Shown one piece after another: positions 10,883-24,086 of a stretch of DNA of 64,000 nucleotides. The translations under genes were made by a program, and so were the position numbers. Under the pieces are notes generated by a model. That model was not told where the DNA came from and made no database searches. It saw only the letters and a program-made list of their open reading frames with translations. The stretch is from the NCBI GenBank assembly GCA_051747385.1, contig JBNJGB010000006.1:124001-188000 (forward strand), written 5' to 3'. The stretch is from JBNJGB01 sp051747385. Its GTDB lineage: Bacteria > Myxococcota_A > UBA9042 > PHBI01 > JACKFB01. How positions within the stretch are numbered: position 1 is the stretch's first letter; every line of letters begins with the position of its first letter.

Positions 10883-12205
10883 TCAGTTGCCGGACGGAGG
10901 ACGCGGCGGCGCGGACGGGCGCGGCGGCGCGGACGGACGCGGCGGCGCGGCGGCCCGGTCGGACTCGGCCTCCCCGCCCTCTCCGGAGCCGGACTCCGCG
11001 CTCGCGCCGGCGTCGGGCTTTGGGGCCTCGTCGGGCTCCTCCGCCTTCACGGCGGCCTGGGTCTCCTCCGCCTCGTGGGGCGCGCCGGCCTCCGGCTCGG
11101 CGGCGCGCGTCCCCTTGCGGAGCCGCACCGTGGAGTCGCGCTCGGGCTCTGGCGCCGTGTCCTCCTCGGCCTCGGGCGACGCCTCCTCCTCGGGCTTCGG
11201 GGCGGCCTCGGTCTCCTGGGCCTTCACGGCGGCCTGCGTCTCTCCGGCCTCCTCCTCGGCGGTCGCGCCCGTCGGGGCCTCCTCGGCCTCGGAGGTGGCG
11301 GCCTCGGTCTCCTCGGTCTTCGCGGCCTCCTCGGTCTCGGCCGCCTCCACCTCGGCCCGGGTCGCCTCCTCGGGCTCCGGAGCGCCGGGGAGCTCGATGG
11401 GCTCGGCGTCGGCCGGCGGCGTCACCGCCTCCTCGCGAGGCTGCATGGTCTGGCGCTTCTCGTGCTTGGCCGCCATGCGCACGGGGGGCTTCTCGCCGTG
11501 CTTCAGCTCGTAGTTCTCGTCCTGGAGGAGATCGAGCTGATGCTGGGTCACGAGGTAGGCCCGGCGGTTGTGCTCGTTCTTCCGCTGCAGCGCCCGGAGA
11601 TCCGACGTCTGGGCCACGAGCCGCTTCCGCATCCGCTCCACGGTGTCGGCGAGCTTCTCGCGCTCCCGCTCGGCGCGCTCCAGGTCCCGCTCCAGCTTGG
11701 TGAGGGACGTCTTCCGCGGCGCCTCCTCGGGCTCGACGGGCTCGGCGGCCGCCGCCGGCGCCTCCGCTTTCGGGGCCTCCTCGGCGGGGGCGGGGGCCGG
11801 CGCCTTCCCCTCGGCGGCCTTCAAGCGCTCGCGGGCATCGGCCAGCGCCTGCCGCGTCTCCTCGCGGTCGATGCGCACCCGGTTCAGGTCCGAGGACAGC
11901 TCCTTGACGCGCTTCCGGCTCTTGTCCAGGTCCGCCTTCACGGACTGCAGGTCGTCGGAGAGCTGCGCGATGCGCTGCTTCCGACCCTTGGCCTTGGTGC
12001 CCTTCTGCGAGGCCTCCTGGGCCTTCTTCTGGAGCTTGTTCTTCTTGGAGTCGAGCTGGCCCTGGACCTTCTTCATGTCCCGCTGGAGGGTGCTGACCTC
12101 CTCGCGGAGCCGGTTGTTCTCCGTGGTCTGCTCCATCGAGCGCATCACCGCCCAGAAGGTGGCGATGGCGAACACGACGGCGGCGACACCGAGCGCGATT
12201 TCCAT
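10883..12205 (-). CDS. Membrane-anchored coiled-coil protein with acidic Glu/Ala-rich tail
   Basis: A 440-residue protein of unknown function. The ATG at 12205 opens directly into a transmembrane helix (IALGVAAVVFAIATFWAVM); the upstream in-frame sequence is Arg/Pro-rich and unlikely to be coding. A long coiled coil follows (about 25-230), rich in Lys, Glu and Gln with heptad-like leucines. It is interrupted by a Pro/Ala/Glu linker and then a second coiled segment. The last ~170 residues are low-complexity, dominated by Glu, Ala and Thr with repeated EEA/TEAA/AAVKAQE-like units, and end in a Pro/Arg-rich tract (PPRPSAPPRP repeated). The shape is reminiscent of septal or cytoskeletal coiled-coil anchors, but no family was recognised. 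It is convergent to none of its neighbours and monocistronic in appearance. Confidence 0.7.
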   Translation of the reverse strand: MEIALGVAAVVFAIATFWAVMRSMEQTTENNRLREEVSTLQRDMKKVQGQLDSKKNKLQKKAQEASQKGTKAKGRKQRIAQLSDDLQSVKADLDKSRKRVKELSSDLNRVRIDREETRQALADARERLKAAEGKAPAPAPAEEAPKAEAPAAAAEPVEPEEAPRKTSLTKLERDLERAEREREKLADTVERMRKRLVAQTSDLRALQRKNEHNRRAYLVTQHQLDLLQDENYELKHGEKPPVRMAAKHEKRQTMQPREEAVTPPADAEPIELPGAPEPEEATRAEVEAAETEEAAKTEETEAATSEAEEAPTGATAEEEAGETQAAVKAQETEAAPKPEEEASPEAEEDTAPEPERDSTVRLRKGTRAAEPEAGAPHEAEETQAAVKAEEPDEAPKPDAGASAESGSGEGGEAESDRAAAPPRPSAPPRPSAPPRPPSGN

Positions 12206-12376
12206 GGATGGGTCCTCGTCGAATCGGGAGGGGTGGACCATGTGGTGCCGCGGCGCGTCCCGACGGCGCGCTCCCGGCACGGGGCCCCGCGAGCGCGGGT
12301 CCCCGGGAAGACGGTGGGGCAAGCTAGCACATCACCCGGCGCGGGCGCACGATCGCGACGCAACCCTGCGTCAGCC

Positions 12377-13558
12377 CTAGCGATCCGAGTAGATCCAGGC
12401 CTCCCAGCGCTCCACGTCCGTGCCCAGGGCCTTGCCCGAGATCTCCTGGAGCGCCCACGCCGCCATCTCCTTGACGCGCTGGTCGCCCCGCCGGAGGGCC
12501 TCGAGGAGCGCCTCGCTCGCCCGGTCGTCCGCCAGCCGGCCCAGCGCCTCCGCCGCCCTGACCACCACGTCGGGATCCTCGGCGCGGAGGAAGGGCTTGA
12601 GCGCCGTGACGGCCGCCTCGGAGTCCAGGCTCCCGACGGCCCAGAAGGCCTTCTCCAGGACCTCGTCGCCGTGGCGCCGCTCCTTCAGGACCCGCATGAG
12701 CGCCTGCAGCGCCTCGGCGTCCCCGATGGACCCGAGGGCCGTGGCCAGCGCCAGGGCGAGCTCCGGGTCGTCCTCGCGGAGGAGGAGGGACAGGGCCGGG
12801 ACGGCCCGCGGATCCTCCAGCCGGCCCAGGGCCTCGATGGCCGCCAGGCGGACCTCGTCGCGCGGATCGCCGGTGGCCTGCAGGAGCATGGGCACGGCGT
12901 CGCGGTGCCCGATGCGGCCGAGGGCCTCCGCTGCCGCGACGCGGGCGGGCCAGCGCACCGTGGGATCGGCCAGGAGCGTGGCCAGCGGCAGGACCGCCCG
13001 CTCGTCCTTCAGCACGGCCAGGGCGCGAGCGGCCGACGCCTTCACCTTCGGGTGGAAGTGGTCCAGCACGTTCACCAGGGGCGTCACCGCGCCGGGGGAG
13101 CCCGTCTCGCCGAGGGCCACGGCGGAGATCATCTTCTCGTTCACGTCCGACGCCCCCAGCGCCCGGGCCAGCGCCGGCACGGCTCCCTCGGGGCGAAGCT
13201 CGCCGACGGCCGCGATGGCCGCGAGGCGGACCCGGGACGCGTCGTCGTCCAGGAGGTTCAGCAGCGCGGGGCCCGCGTCCCGGTGTTCGATCCCCCCGAG
13301 GGTGGAGGCGGCCGCCGCACGTACGCCGGCCTCCTCGTGGTCCAGGAGGTCCATCAGCGCGGGGGCCGCGTCCGCGCCCAGGTCCTCGAGGGTCGCGAGG
13401 GCCTCGCACCGCGCCGGGTGCCGGATGCGGCAGTCGGCCGCCGAGCGCGCCAGGCGCTCGATCTTCGCCGGGTCGACCGGCTCCGCGCCGGCGCTCGACG
13501 CGGGGAGAGCGAGGAGCAGGGCCAGCGCCAGGGTCGACGCCGTCTTGGAGATGTTCAT
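12377..13558 (-). CDS. Exported HEAT-repeat (PBS-lyase-type) protein
   Basis: A 393-residue protein. The ATG at 13558 is preceded by GAGG and opens a signal peptide (LALALLLALPASSAGA). The rest is a regular array of ~31-residue HEAT/Armadillo-like repeats with the pattern AL..LL.D.....R..AA.ALG.IG (for example AVGELRPEGAVPALARAL and EALGRLEDPRAVPAL). At least ten units can be counted by eye. Such arrays form curved scaffolds that bind partner proteins; no catalytic residue is expected. Export implies a periplasmic or outer-membrane location. The partner is unknown. It is transcribed divergently from the lipoprotein gene at 13697. Confidence 0.85.
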   Translation of the reverse strand: MNISKTASTLALALLLALPASSAGAEPVDPAKIERLARSAADCRIRHPARCEALATLEDLGADAAPALMDLLDHEEAGVRAAAASTLGGIEHRDAGPALLNLLDDDASRVRLAAIAAVGELRPEGAVPALARALGASDVNEKMISAVALGETGSPGAVTPLVNVLDHFHPKVKASAARALAVLKDERAVLPLATLLADPTVRWPARVAAAEALGRIGHRDAVPMLLQATGDPRDEVRLAAIEALGRLEDPRAVPALSLLLREDDPELALALATALGSIGDAEALQALMRVLKERRHGDEVLEKAFWAVGSLDSEAAVTALKPFLRAEDPDVVVRAAEALGRLADDRASEALLEALRRGDQRVKEMAAWALQEISGKALGTDVERWEAWIYSDR

Positions 13559-13634
13559 CGGGCAAACCTCGGTTCGGAGCGAAGCGATTGTCCGGAGCCG
13601 TCGGCGCGCGGTCAAGGCGGGCACCCGATGGTCC

Positions 13635-13663
13635 CTGACCCGGGCGCCCTGCGACGCTATGCT
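13635..13663 (+). promoter_or_regulatory. Probable sigma70-type promoter for the lipoprotein gene at 13697
   Basis: CTGACC (13635-13640) and TATGCT (13658-13663) are separated by 17 bp. The -10 lies 33 bp upstream of the ATG, and the GGAGG ribosome-binding site sits in between. The -35 is a moderate match only. Confidence 0.4.
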
Positions 13664-13696
13664 GCGCACGCGTCAAACGTCTGCCCGGAGGTTTCC

Positions 13697-14386
13697 ATGC
13701 CCGGTCACGTCCCTCGAAACCGCCCGTGGGTCGCGGCGACCGCCGTGATCCTGCTGCTCTCCGCCGCGGCCTGCGGAGGAGACGAGGCGGGTCCGATCAC
13801 CGTGGAGCCCGCCCCGGACGAGGGCGGCGAGGACGCCCCGCGTGTGGCCGACGCCCCGACCGACGGCGGGGACGACGCGCGCCCGCCGTGGCAGCCGCCC
13901 GGCGGGGACGGCGACGGGCACGGGGTCGTGGTGGAGACCGCCGACGGGGTGCTGGTGGGCGCCCTGGTCTCCAGGGGGAGCGACGACAGCATCTCGGGCC
14001 GCACCATCTACGACACGGTGACGGTCTTCCACCCGGACAGCGGCCTCTTCCTCACGGTCGGCATGGCGGACGGGTCGGTCCGCCTCCCCGCGACCGTGTT
14101 CTTCTCCGGGAGCCAGTGCGGCGAGCCCGTCGGCCTGAGCGCCGGAGGCTGCGGGGAGTGCCGCTCGGGCTACGGCCTGGGCTTCCCCCACGGCGGGACC
14201 TGGTATCGCGTGCGGGGCGGACGGACCTTCGAGCGGACCACGGCCGGGTCGACGATGACCGACGGCGTGGACCCCGCCTGCATGGCGCACTCCGTGGACA
14301 ACGCGAAGGTCTTCCCGGTGGAGGTGGTCACGGGGCCGACGCCCCCGACCGACATGGCGGCCCCCCTGCGCTTCGCCTGGCGCTGA
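13697..14386 (+). CDS. Predicted lipoprotein of unknown function
   Basis: A 229-residue protein. GGAGG at 13688-13692 precedes the ATG at 13697. The signal sequence ends in a clear lipobox (LLLSAAAC, Cys near 26) followed by GGDEAG, so it should be lipid-anchored; the Gly/Asp after Cys leaves outer-membrane sorting undecided. Residues about 30-75 are a disordered Asp/Gly/Pro linker. The remaining ~150 residues form a beta-rich domain with cysteines in SGSQCGEPVG and GGCGECRSGYG plus a later DPACMAH, possibly disulphide-bonded. No known family was recognised. Codon use is like the neighbours. Transcribed divergently from the HEAT protein gene. Confidence 0.7.
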   Translation: MPGHVPRNRPWVAATAVILLLSAAACGGDEAGPITVEPAPDEGGEDAPRVADAPTDGGDDARPPWQPPGGDGDGHGVVVETADGVLVGALVSRGSDDSISGRTIYDTVTVFHPDSGLFLTVGMADGSVRLPATVFFSGSQCGEPVGLSAGGCGECRSGYGLGFPHGGTWYRVRGGRTFERTTAGSTMTDGVDPACMAHSVDNAKVFPVEVVTGPTPPTDMAAPLRFAWR

Positions 14387-14461
14387 CCCGGCGCGGGCGG
14401 ACGTTGACGGTCGCGGGCGGACGGGCCACGGTCGGGGCCGACTCGCGAGGGGGATGTCCGC

Positions 14462-14896
14462 ATGCCTTGGCTCAAGACGCTGCACGTGTTCTCGGTGTTC
14501 CTGTGGGTCTCCGGCCTGCTCCTGGTCAGCCGGGCGCTGGCGGTCCAGGTGCGGGAGACCGTGGACGTCCAGCGGCGCATGGGAGCCCTGTCGAGCCGGC
14601 TGTACTGGGCGTCGACGTTCCCCGGCCTGGTCCTCTCCTGGGCCCTGGGCCTCTGGATGCTGGCCCGCCGGCCGGACCTGCTCGACGCGGAGGTGTGGGG
14701 CCCGTTCTTCCACGTGAAGCTGGGCCTCGTGCTCGTCCTGACGGTCCTCACGGTCGTGCTCCAGCGGCGCATGGGCCGCGTCCGGAAGGACCCGGGGACC
14801 CACCACGAGCCCGGGCCGTTCATGGCCGTGCACGGGATCTCCGGGCTGCTCCTGCTCGGGGTCCTGTACGCCCTGTACGTGATGGGCGGACGCTGA
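14462..14896 (+). CDS. HemJ/CopD-like four-helix membrane protein
   Basis: A 144-residue integral membrane protein with about four hydrophobic helices. The N-terminus MPWLKTLHVFSVFLWVSGL and the later FFHVKLGLVLVL resemble the UPF0093/HemJ family, where a histidine in the first helix and a H.KL motif in the third are conserved. HemJ is the oxygen-independent protoporphyrinogen IX oxidase of haem synthesis. The match is partial, and a CopD-type or other b-haem-binding membrane protein is an alternative. The ATG at 14462 follows a purine-rich GAGGGGGATG. It stands alone between a lipoprotein gene and the marR-like gene, without other haem genes nearby. Confidence 0.55.
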   Translation: MPWLKTLHVFSVFLWVSGLLLVSRALAVQVRETVDVQRRMGALSSRLYWASTFPGLVLSWALGLWMLARRPDLLDAEVWGPFFHVKLGLVLVLTVLTVVLQRRMGRVRKDPGTHHEPGPFMAVHGISGLLLLGVLYALYVMGGR

Positions 14897-14959
14897 GCCT
14901 CCGGTCCTCCTGCTCGTCGCCAACCCCTGGCCTTGCTGCTACCATGCGGGGAGCGATCC

Positions 14960-15427
14960 ATGGGAACCCACTACCACGGTGACGAGGACGTCCGGCGAGC
15001 GCTCGACGCCTACATCAAGCTGATGCGGGCCGCCGAGACCATCAAGTCGCGCCTCGGCCGCGCCCTGGCGGAGCACGGCCTGACCATGAGCCAGCTCGGG
15101 GTGCTGGAGACGCTCCTCCACCTGGGCCCCATGTGCCAGCGGGACATCGGCCGCAAGCTGCTGGTGAGCGGCGGCAACGTGACGACCGTCGTCGACAACC
15201 TCCAGAAGCGGTCGCTGGTGCGTCGCCAGCGCGGCGAGCAGGATCGGCGATTCGTGACCGTGCACCTGACGGACGAGGGCAGGGGCCTCATCGAGGGCGT
15301 CTTCCCGCAGCACGCGCGGGAGATCCGCCGGCTCATGTCGGGGCTGTCCCTCGAGGAGCTGGATCAGCTGGGGGATCTGTGTCGGAGCCTGGGGCGGACG
15401 GCCGCCGAGGTGGACACCGAGGAGTAG
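14960..15427 (+). CDS. MarR-family transcriptional regulator
   Basis: A 155-residue winged-helix regulator that probably binds DNA as a dimer. The start is the ATG at 14960, behind GGGGAGCGATCC. The MarR core is visible: helix-turn-helix CQRDIGRKLLVSGGNVTTVVDNLQ, then the wing with the conserved D.R.V.V.LT.EG signature (QDRRFVTVHLTDEGRG). Flanking helices form the dimer interface. The effector is unknown; these proteins typically respond to phenolics or oxidants. A short relic of an SDR gene lies immediately downstream, so the original target gene may have been lost (inference). Confidence 0.92.
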   Translation: MGTHYHGDEDVRRALDAYIKLMRAAETIKSRLGRALAEHGLTMSQLGVLETLLHLGPMCQRDIGRKLLVSGGNVTTVVDNLQKRSLVRRQRGEQDRRFVTVHLTDEGRGLIEGVFPQHAREIRRLMSGLSLEELDQLGDLCRSLGRTAAEVDTEE

Positions 15428-15431
15428 GGAC

Positions 15432-15494
15432 GGCGAGGCGAGCTTCGTCACGGGCCAGACCGTCTGCGTGGACGGGGGATACACCGCGTCGTGA
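15432..15494 (+). pseudogene. C-terminal scrap of a short-chain dehydrogenase/reductase
   Basis: Directly after the marR-like stop, one frame reads EASFVTGQTVCVDGGYTAS and then a stop at 15492-15494. This is the standard SDR ending (A.FVTGQ...VDGGY.A). Nothing upstream continues the reading frame, so only about 20 codons of a former SDR gene remain. The break lies within about 5 bp of the end of the regulator gene, implying a deletion between the two. Confidence 0.7.
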
Positions 15495-15498
15495 GCAG

Positions 15499-15513
15499 GC
15501 GGTGATCAGCAGG
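15499..15513 (+). repeat. Left 15-bp direct repeat flanking the hexamer element
   Basis: GCGGTGATCAGCAGG, identical to 15726-15740. The right copy begins at the very next base after the hairpin that ends the element, so the pair may be a target-site duplication. Confidence 0.6.
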
Positions 15514-15725
15514 GCAATCGCAATGTCGGAGAAGCGTGGGCCGCGCGGCGGTACGACGCCCGGCGCCGGAATGCACCCGCTCGGAAACGATGGATTCTGC
15601 GCGTCTGAGAGCAGGCAAGGGCAAGGGCAAGGGCAAGGGCAAGGGCAAGGGCAAGGGCAAGGGCAAGGGCAAGGGCAAGGGCAAGGGCAAGGGCAAGGGA
15701 GGGCGGTCGACTTTGCGACCGCCCT
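15514..15725 (+). repeat. Hexamer-repeat element, copy 1
   Basis: Candidate small mobile or dispersed element. The part shared with copy 2 (inverted at 27699-27828) is 15553-15725. It consists of a 61-bp leader including CTCGGAAACG and TGGATTCTGCGCGTCTGAGA, then fourteen GGCAAG units (15614-15697), then a 26-bp perfect 10-bp-stem hairpin (AGGGCGGTCG / CGACCGCCCT, 15700-15725). Leaders and hairpins of the two copies are nearly identical while the hexamer number differs (14 versus 7). There is no coding capacity for a transposase; if mobile it must be moved in trans. Bases 15514-15552 are inside the direct repeats but not shared with copy 2. Confidence 0.7.
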
Positions 15726-15740
15726 GCGGTGATCAGCAGG
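15726..15740 (+). repeat. Right 15-bp direct repeat flanking the hexamer element
   Basis: Second copy of GCGGTGATCAGCAGG, starting immediately after the terminal hairpin of the element. Confidence 0.6.
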
Positions 15741-15820
15741 CGGGCTTGATCCGTTGCCCCGTCCGGATCCACCTTGTGGACTGGCTCATCGTGTACCCGC
15801 CAGACACCGAGGTCCGAAGC

Positions 15821-16417
15821 ATGCCTCGTCCGCCGAATCCAGAGCTGCCGCGCCTGCTCCTCGACGCCGCCCTGGAGCTATTGGACGAGCGAGCCAGCGT
15901 CGACTTCTCCATGCGCGAGCTGGCGGGGAGGGTGGGCTACACGGTCACGGCCGTCTATCGCTGCTACGAGACCCGCGGCCACCTGCTCCGGACCCTGGCC
16001 CTGAGGCTGTTCGGGATGCTCGCCCGGGACCTGGCCGAGCCCATCGACGAGGACCACGTGGCCGATCGGGTGGCGGTCGTCGGTGAGCGATACCTCGCCT
16101 GGGCCGTCCGCCACCCCGGGCGCTACAAGCTCATGTTCCAGCTCCAGGACGAGGAGGCGATGCCGAGCGATGAGGAGCAGGAGGCCGCACGGGCCAGCCT
16201 CCAGTTCCTCGAGGAGTTGCTCGTCGAAGGCGCCTCCGACGGCGTGGAGCGCGACGAGGCCAGGGCGCTCGCCACGGCCATCTTCTCCTTCCTCCACGGC
16301 ATGGCCTCCCTGGCCATCGCCGACCGCCTCCGCGGCACAGGGGCCCACGACGTCGTGGAGTTCTACCAGCAGAACAGCCGCCCCTGGCTCCGCCGGTTCC
16401 TCGCCGCGGGCGGGTAG
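15821..16417 (+). CDS. TetR-family transcriptional regulator
   Basis: A 198-residue regulator. The ATG at 15821 has GAGG nine bases upstream; longer readings would run into the hexamer repeat and are rejected. The N-terminal helix-turn-helix is visible (FSMRELAGRVGYTVTAVYRCYETRGHLL, about 28-55). It is followed by an all-helical ligand and dimerisation domain containing YLAWAVRHPGRYKLMFQ, a pattern common in the TetR_C_13/WHG-type C-terminal domain. It would repress a nearby or own promoter and release on ligand binding; the ligand cannot be deduced. No co-directional target gene lies next to it. Confidence 0.9.
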   Translation: MPRPPNPELPRLLLDAALELLDERASVDFSMRELAGRVGYTVTAVYRCYETRGHLLRTLALRLFGMLARDLAEPIDEDHVADRVAVVGERYLAWAVRHPGRYKLMFQLQDEEAMPSDEEQEAARASLQFLEELLVEGASDGVERDEARALATAIFSFLHGMASLAIADRLRGTGAHDVVEFYQQNSRPWLRRFLAAGG

Positions 16418-16480
16418 CAGGACCGCCGTCCGCGGCTCACGGTCCCATGAATCTCGGGATGCCACGGTCTCGCGGACAAT

Positions 16481-16626
16481 CGCGCGCCAAGCCGCCAAGC
16501 CCCAAAGGCCAGCGAACCGCTTGCACACAGGCTCGGCTGAGATCGTCGGGTCACCGGCAGGCCAACAGCGAGCACACGGGGCCGAAGCATGCCGTCTTCC
16601 TTTGCGTCTTCGCGTCTTTGCGCGAG
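16481..16626. repeat. Imperfect inverted pair of a dispersed CTTTGCG-type repeat
   Basis: The arms 16481-16508 and 16599-16626 are inverted copies (22 of 28 positions match by eye). The right arm, CCTTTGCGTCTTCGCGTC, read on the other strand gives RKDAKTQRK, a peptide signature of a non-coding repeat scattered in many bacterial genomes. About 90 bp lie between the arms. It sits between the convergent TetR and uvrA genes; no coding role. Confidence 0.55.
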
Positions 16627-16672
16627 CCCTTCGTCTTGCGACATGTGACGACCGGTGAGCCGGCCCCGGCGG

Positions 16673-22003
<5,331 letters not shown>

Positions 22004-22026
22004 GCTCCTCCGACCCCTCTCACCGA

Positions 22027-22767
22027 TCAGCGCACCGTGACGGCCCCGCGGAGGAAGATCAAGGGACGGGGGCAGAGGGGATAGGCCGCCCCCTCGTAGG
22101 CGCGGGTCGTGGCCTCTGCGGTCGCGCCGTCCCCCACGAGGAGGTGGTCCCGATCGGGGATGGCGATGGGGATGCCCGACGCGTCCCCGAGCTGGTAGAA
22201 GACGTCGCTGGTCAGCACGGCCCGGGCGGCGTCGTAGCCGTCGCCCAGGTGGACCTCGGCGACGTCCCAGGGCACCTCGGCCCGATGGTAGAGGTTGGAG
22301 CGGGCCCCCGCGTCGACCGTGCCGGGGGAGATCCCCCAGCGCTCCACCTGGTCGCGGGTGACGGGCTCGAAGCGCCAGCCCTCGTCCCGGACGTAGACCA
22401 CCGAGAGGCCGGCGCCGAAGTCCCGGGCGTGGATCTGCTCCCCCTCCGCCGCGTCTCGCCCCCGGAGGACGGCCGTGTAGGCGTCGACGTAGCTGCGCCG
22501 CTCGATGCGCGGGAGAAGGGCGCCGCCCCCCTCCACGAACGGCTGGTCCACCGTCCGGCCGGGGTACTTCACCGCCGCCTCGATCCCGGCGGCCACGGCG
22601 ATCAGCTCGGCCCGGCGCGCCTCCGGATCCAGGTCGTCCAGCGGGAGGGCCGGGACGGGGTGCCGCTCCTTGTCGTAGCCGACGATCCAGCCCCCGTCCG
22701 ACTCCTCCAGGGTGAGGCGGACGCTCTCCAGCAGCGCTCTGAGCTCTTCGGGTGGGCGATTCTGCAT
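22027..22767 (-). CDS. DUF1444/YtpQ-like protein
   Basis: A 246-residue cytoplasmic protein. The central part (FVEGGGALLPRIERRSYV, ARDFGAGLSVVYVRDEGW) and the C-terminal IPIAIPDRDHLLVGD resemble the DUF1444 (YtpQ) family, which has no assigned biochemical function. No signal peptide or membrane helix is present. The ATG at 22767 lacks a clear ribosome-binding site, but a TACATT -10-like element ends seven bases before it, so the message may be leaderless. The stop is 23 bp upstream of the uvrA start on the same strand, so both may be cotranscribed; a functional link to repair is only suggested by that spacing. Confidence 0.6.
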   Translation of the reverse strand: MQNRPPEELRALLESVRLTLEESDGGWIVGYDKERHPVPALPLDDLDPEARRAELIAVAAGIEAAVKYPGRTVDQPFVEGGGALLPRIERRSYVDAYTAVLRGRDAAEGEQIHARDFGAGLSVVYVRDEGWRFEPVTRDQVERWGISPGTVDAGARSNLYHRAEVPWDVAEVHLGDGYDAARAVLTSDVFYQLGDASGIPIAIPDRDHLLVGDGATAEATTRAYEGAAYPLCPRPLIFLRGAVTVR

Positions 22768-22810
22768 GGACCGGAATGTAGTGGATCCCCGCCCGCCTTG
22801 CGAGCCCCGG

Positions 22811-23554
22811 TCAGCCGGCGCGGTAGGCCGTCACCAGGCGTCCCATGAGCTCCAGGAGCAGCAGGTGACGGGCCTTCGGATCCCCCAGGTGGGCCACGGC
22901 CGAATCCAGGTGCTTCAGGGCCTGCTCGTGGAGCACGACCACGTCCCCGGATCCCGCGCCCAGCCTCCGCAGTGACACCGCCAGGGAGGCCAGGCTCTCG
23001 GCCCGCTCCTGCCCGCCCAGGGCACCTCGGGCGTCGGCGGAGAAGATCTCCACGTACTTGGTCACGAGCTGCTGGAAGGGCTCCGCCGAGGGGTCCTCGA
23101 GGTGACGCTCCATGGAGTCGCGGAGGCCGTCGATGCGGGTCGCCGGCTCGGGAGGGGCCGGGCGACGCCCGTGACGGCTCACCGCGTCCACGATGGCCCG
23201 GCGCAGGGTCGCGTCGTCCATGTGGGCCTTGAGCAGGTAGTCCCGGGCGCCCAGGCGCACGGCGCCGACCGCTGCCTCGGGGTCGGACTCGCCGGTGAGC
23301 ACGAGGACGGGGACGTGCGGAGCCTCGTCCAGCACCCGCCGCAGGGTCTCCAGGCCGCTGCTGTCCGGCAGGCCCAGATCCAGGACCAGGGCGTCCACCT
23401 CGGCCACGTTCAGGTGCTCCAGGGCGACCTCCAGCCTGGTGACGTGGTGCACGTGCATGGTCGGCTCGCCCAGGTCGGCGAGCCACGTCCGCACGAGCTC
23501 CGCGAGGGGAGCGGAGTCTTCGACCAGGAGGACTCGGAGGGTGTCTTCGTGCAT
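22811..23554 (-). CDS. Response regulator with C-terminal RsbU-N/KaiA-like helical domain
   Basis: A 247-residue two-component protein. Residues 1-125 form a receiver domain with acidic pocket ED12-13, phosphoacceptor Asp59 in VLDLGLPDSSG and Lys109 in YLLKAH. The C-terminal half (about 150-245) is all-helical (FQQLVTKYVEIFSADARGAL, LHEQALKHLDSAV, LLLELMGRLVTAYR). It resembles the phosphatase-recruitment (RsbU N-terminal or KaiA C-terminal) type domain rather than a DNA-binding output. Output is therefore probably protein-protein, for example partner-switching control (inference). The ATG at 23554 is chosen because the receiver fold begins there. No histidine kinase gene is adjacent. Confidence 0.8.
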   Translation of the reverse strand: MHEDTLRVLLVEDSAPLAELVRTWLADLGEPTMHVHHVTRLEVALEHLNVAEVDALVLDLGLPDSSGLETLRRVLDEAPHVPVLVLTGESDPEAAVGAVRLGARDYLLKAHMDDATLRRAIVDAVSRHGRRPAPPEPATRIDGLRDSMERHLEDPSAEPFQQLVTKYVEIFSADARGALGGQERAESLASLAVSLRRLGAGSGDVVVLHEQALKHLDSAVAHLGDPKARHLLLLELMGRLVTAYRAG

Positions 23555-23652
23555 GTGCTGGAACCGCTCGTCATTATCGGGCGCCGGGGCCGGACCGCCA
23601 AATCCCCGGCCCTCGGCCCGCCGGCGGGGTGCGGATGATGGGCGATCCCGGC

Positions 23653-23988
23653 TCACGCCGCCAGACATCCGGTCTCCGCCCGCTCCGGGTGGCGGTGCCT
23701 CCAGTACGACCAGCCCGTCCGGAAGCAGATGAAGCCGAAGGCGAACGGCAGGAAGACGGCCAGCACGGCTCCGAATCCGTGGGTCCAGGGGGCGACGGAC
23801 TCGATGTGCCAGAGCCCGAGGGGGACGCCGGCCACCGCGACGGCTCCCGCGAAGCCCACGACGCCCAGGACCATCAGGACGAGCCCGACGGCGGCGCGCA
23901 CCTTCAGGTATCGCGCCAGCCGGGCCTCGCGCCGGCGGAGCGCGGACTCCAGCGCCTCGAGCTCGGGATCGGAGGTGTGGGAGGTCAT
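23653..23988 (-). CDS. Small membrane protein
   Basis: A 111-residue protein of unknown function. A charged N-terminal helix (ELEALESALRRREARLARYL) precedes two long hydrophobic segments (VGLVLMVLGVVGFAGAVAVAG and FGAVLAVFLPFAFGFICF). It ends in WSYWRHRHPERAE. The ATG at 23988 follows a GGGGAC purine stretch and is the first Met before the helix. Codon use matches neighbours. It lies between the receiver gene and the divergent beta-barrel gene; nothing in context gives a function. Confidence 0.6.
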   Translation of the reverse strand: MTSHTSDPELEALESALRRREARLARYLKVRAAVGLVLMVLGVVGFAGAVAVAGVPLGLWHIESVAPWTHGFGAVLAVFLPFAFGFICFRTGWSYWRHRHPERAETGCLAA

Positions 23989-24086
23989 GTCCCCATTGTA
24001 GCGGGCACACCCCGACGGGCGTAGGGCGAGGCGCGTCTTCCGCTTGGGAGTCCACCGTTTCGGCTGCGGGGATCCCGCCGTCCCGC

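Larger units (their letters stand above)
15495..15820. other. Non-coding interval holding the hexamer-repeat element
   Basis: Between the SDR scrap and the TetR gene. It contains a 15-bp direct repeat pair, the (GGCAAG)14 tract and a 26-bp hairpin (listed separately). The frames through the repeat (Gly-Gln, Gly-Lys, Leu-Pro or Leu-Ala dipeptides) are low-complexity by-products, not genes. Confidence 0.7.

Noticed and set aside
10580..13696. Upstream extension of the lipoprotein frame at 13697
   Set aside because: Runs antisense through two credible genes; the signal peptide and ribosome-binding site place the start at 13697.
15614..15697. Hexamer array as a CRISPR array
   Set aside because: Contiguous 6-bp units without spacers and no cas genes in the window.
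15700..15725. Hairpin as a rho-independent terminator
   Set aside because: No T-run follows on either strand, and the same hairpin is part of a repeated element.
15536..15820. Gly-Gln / Gly-Lys repeat peptides, including extension of the TetR frame
   Set aside because: Direct read-through of the hexamer tract in several frames on both strands; the TetR fold starts at 15821.
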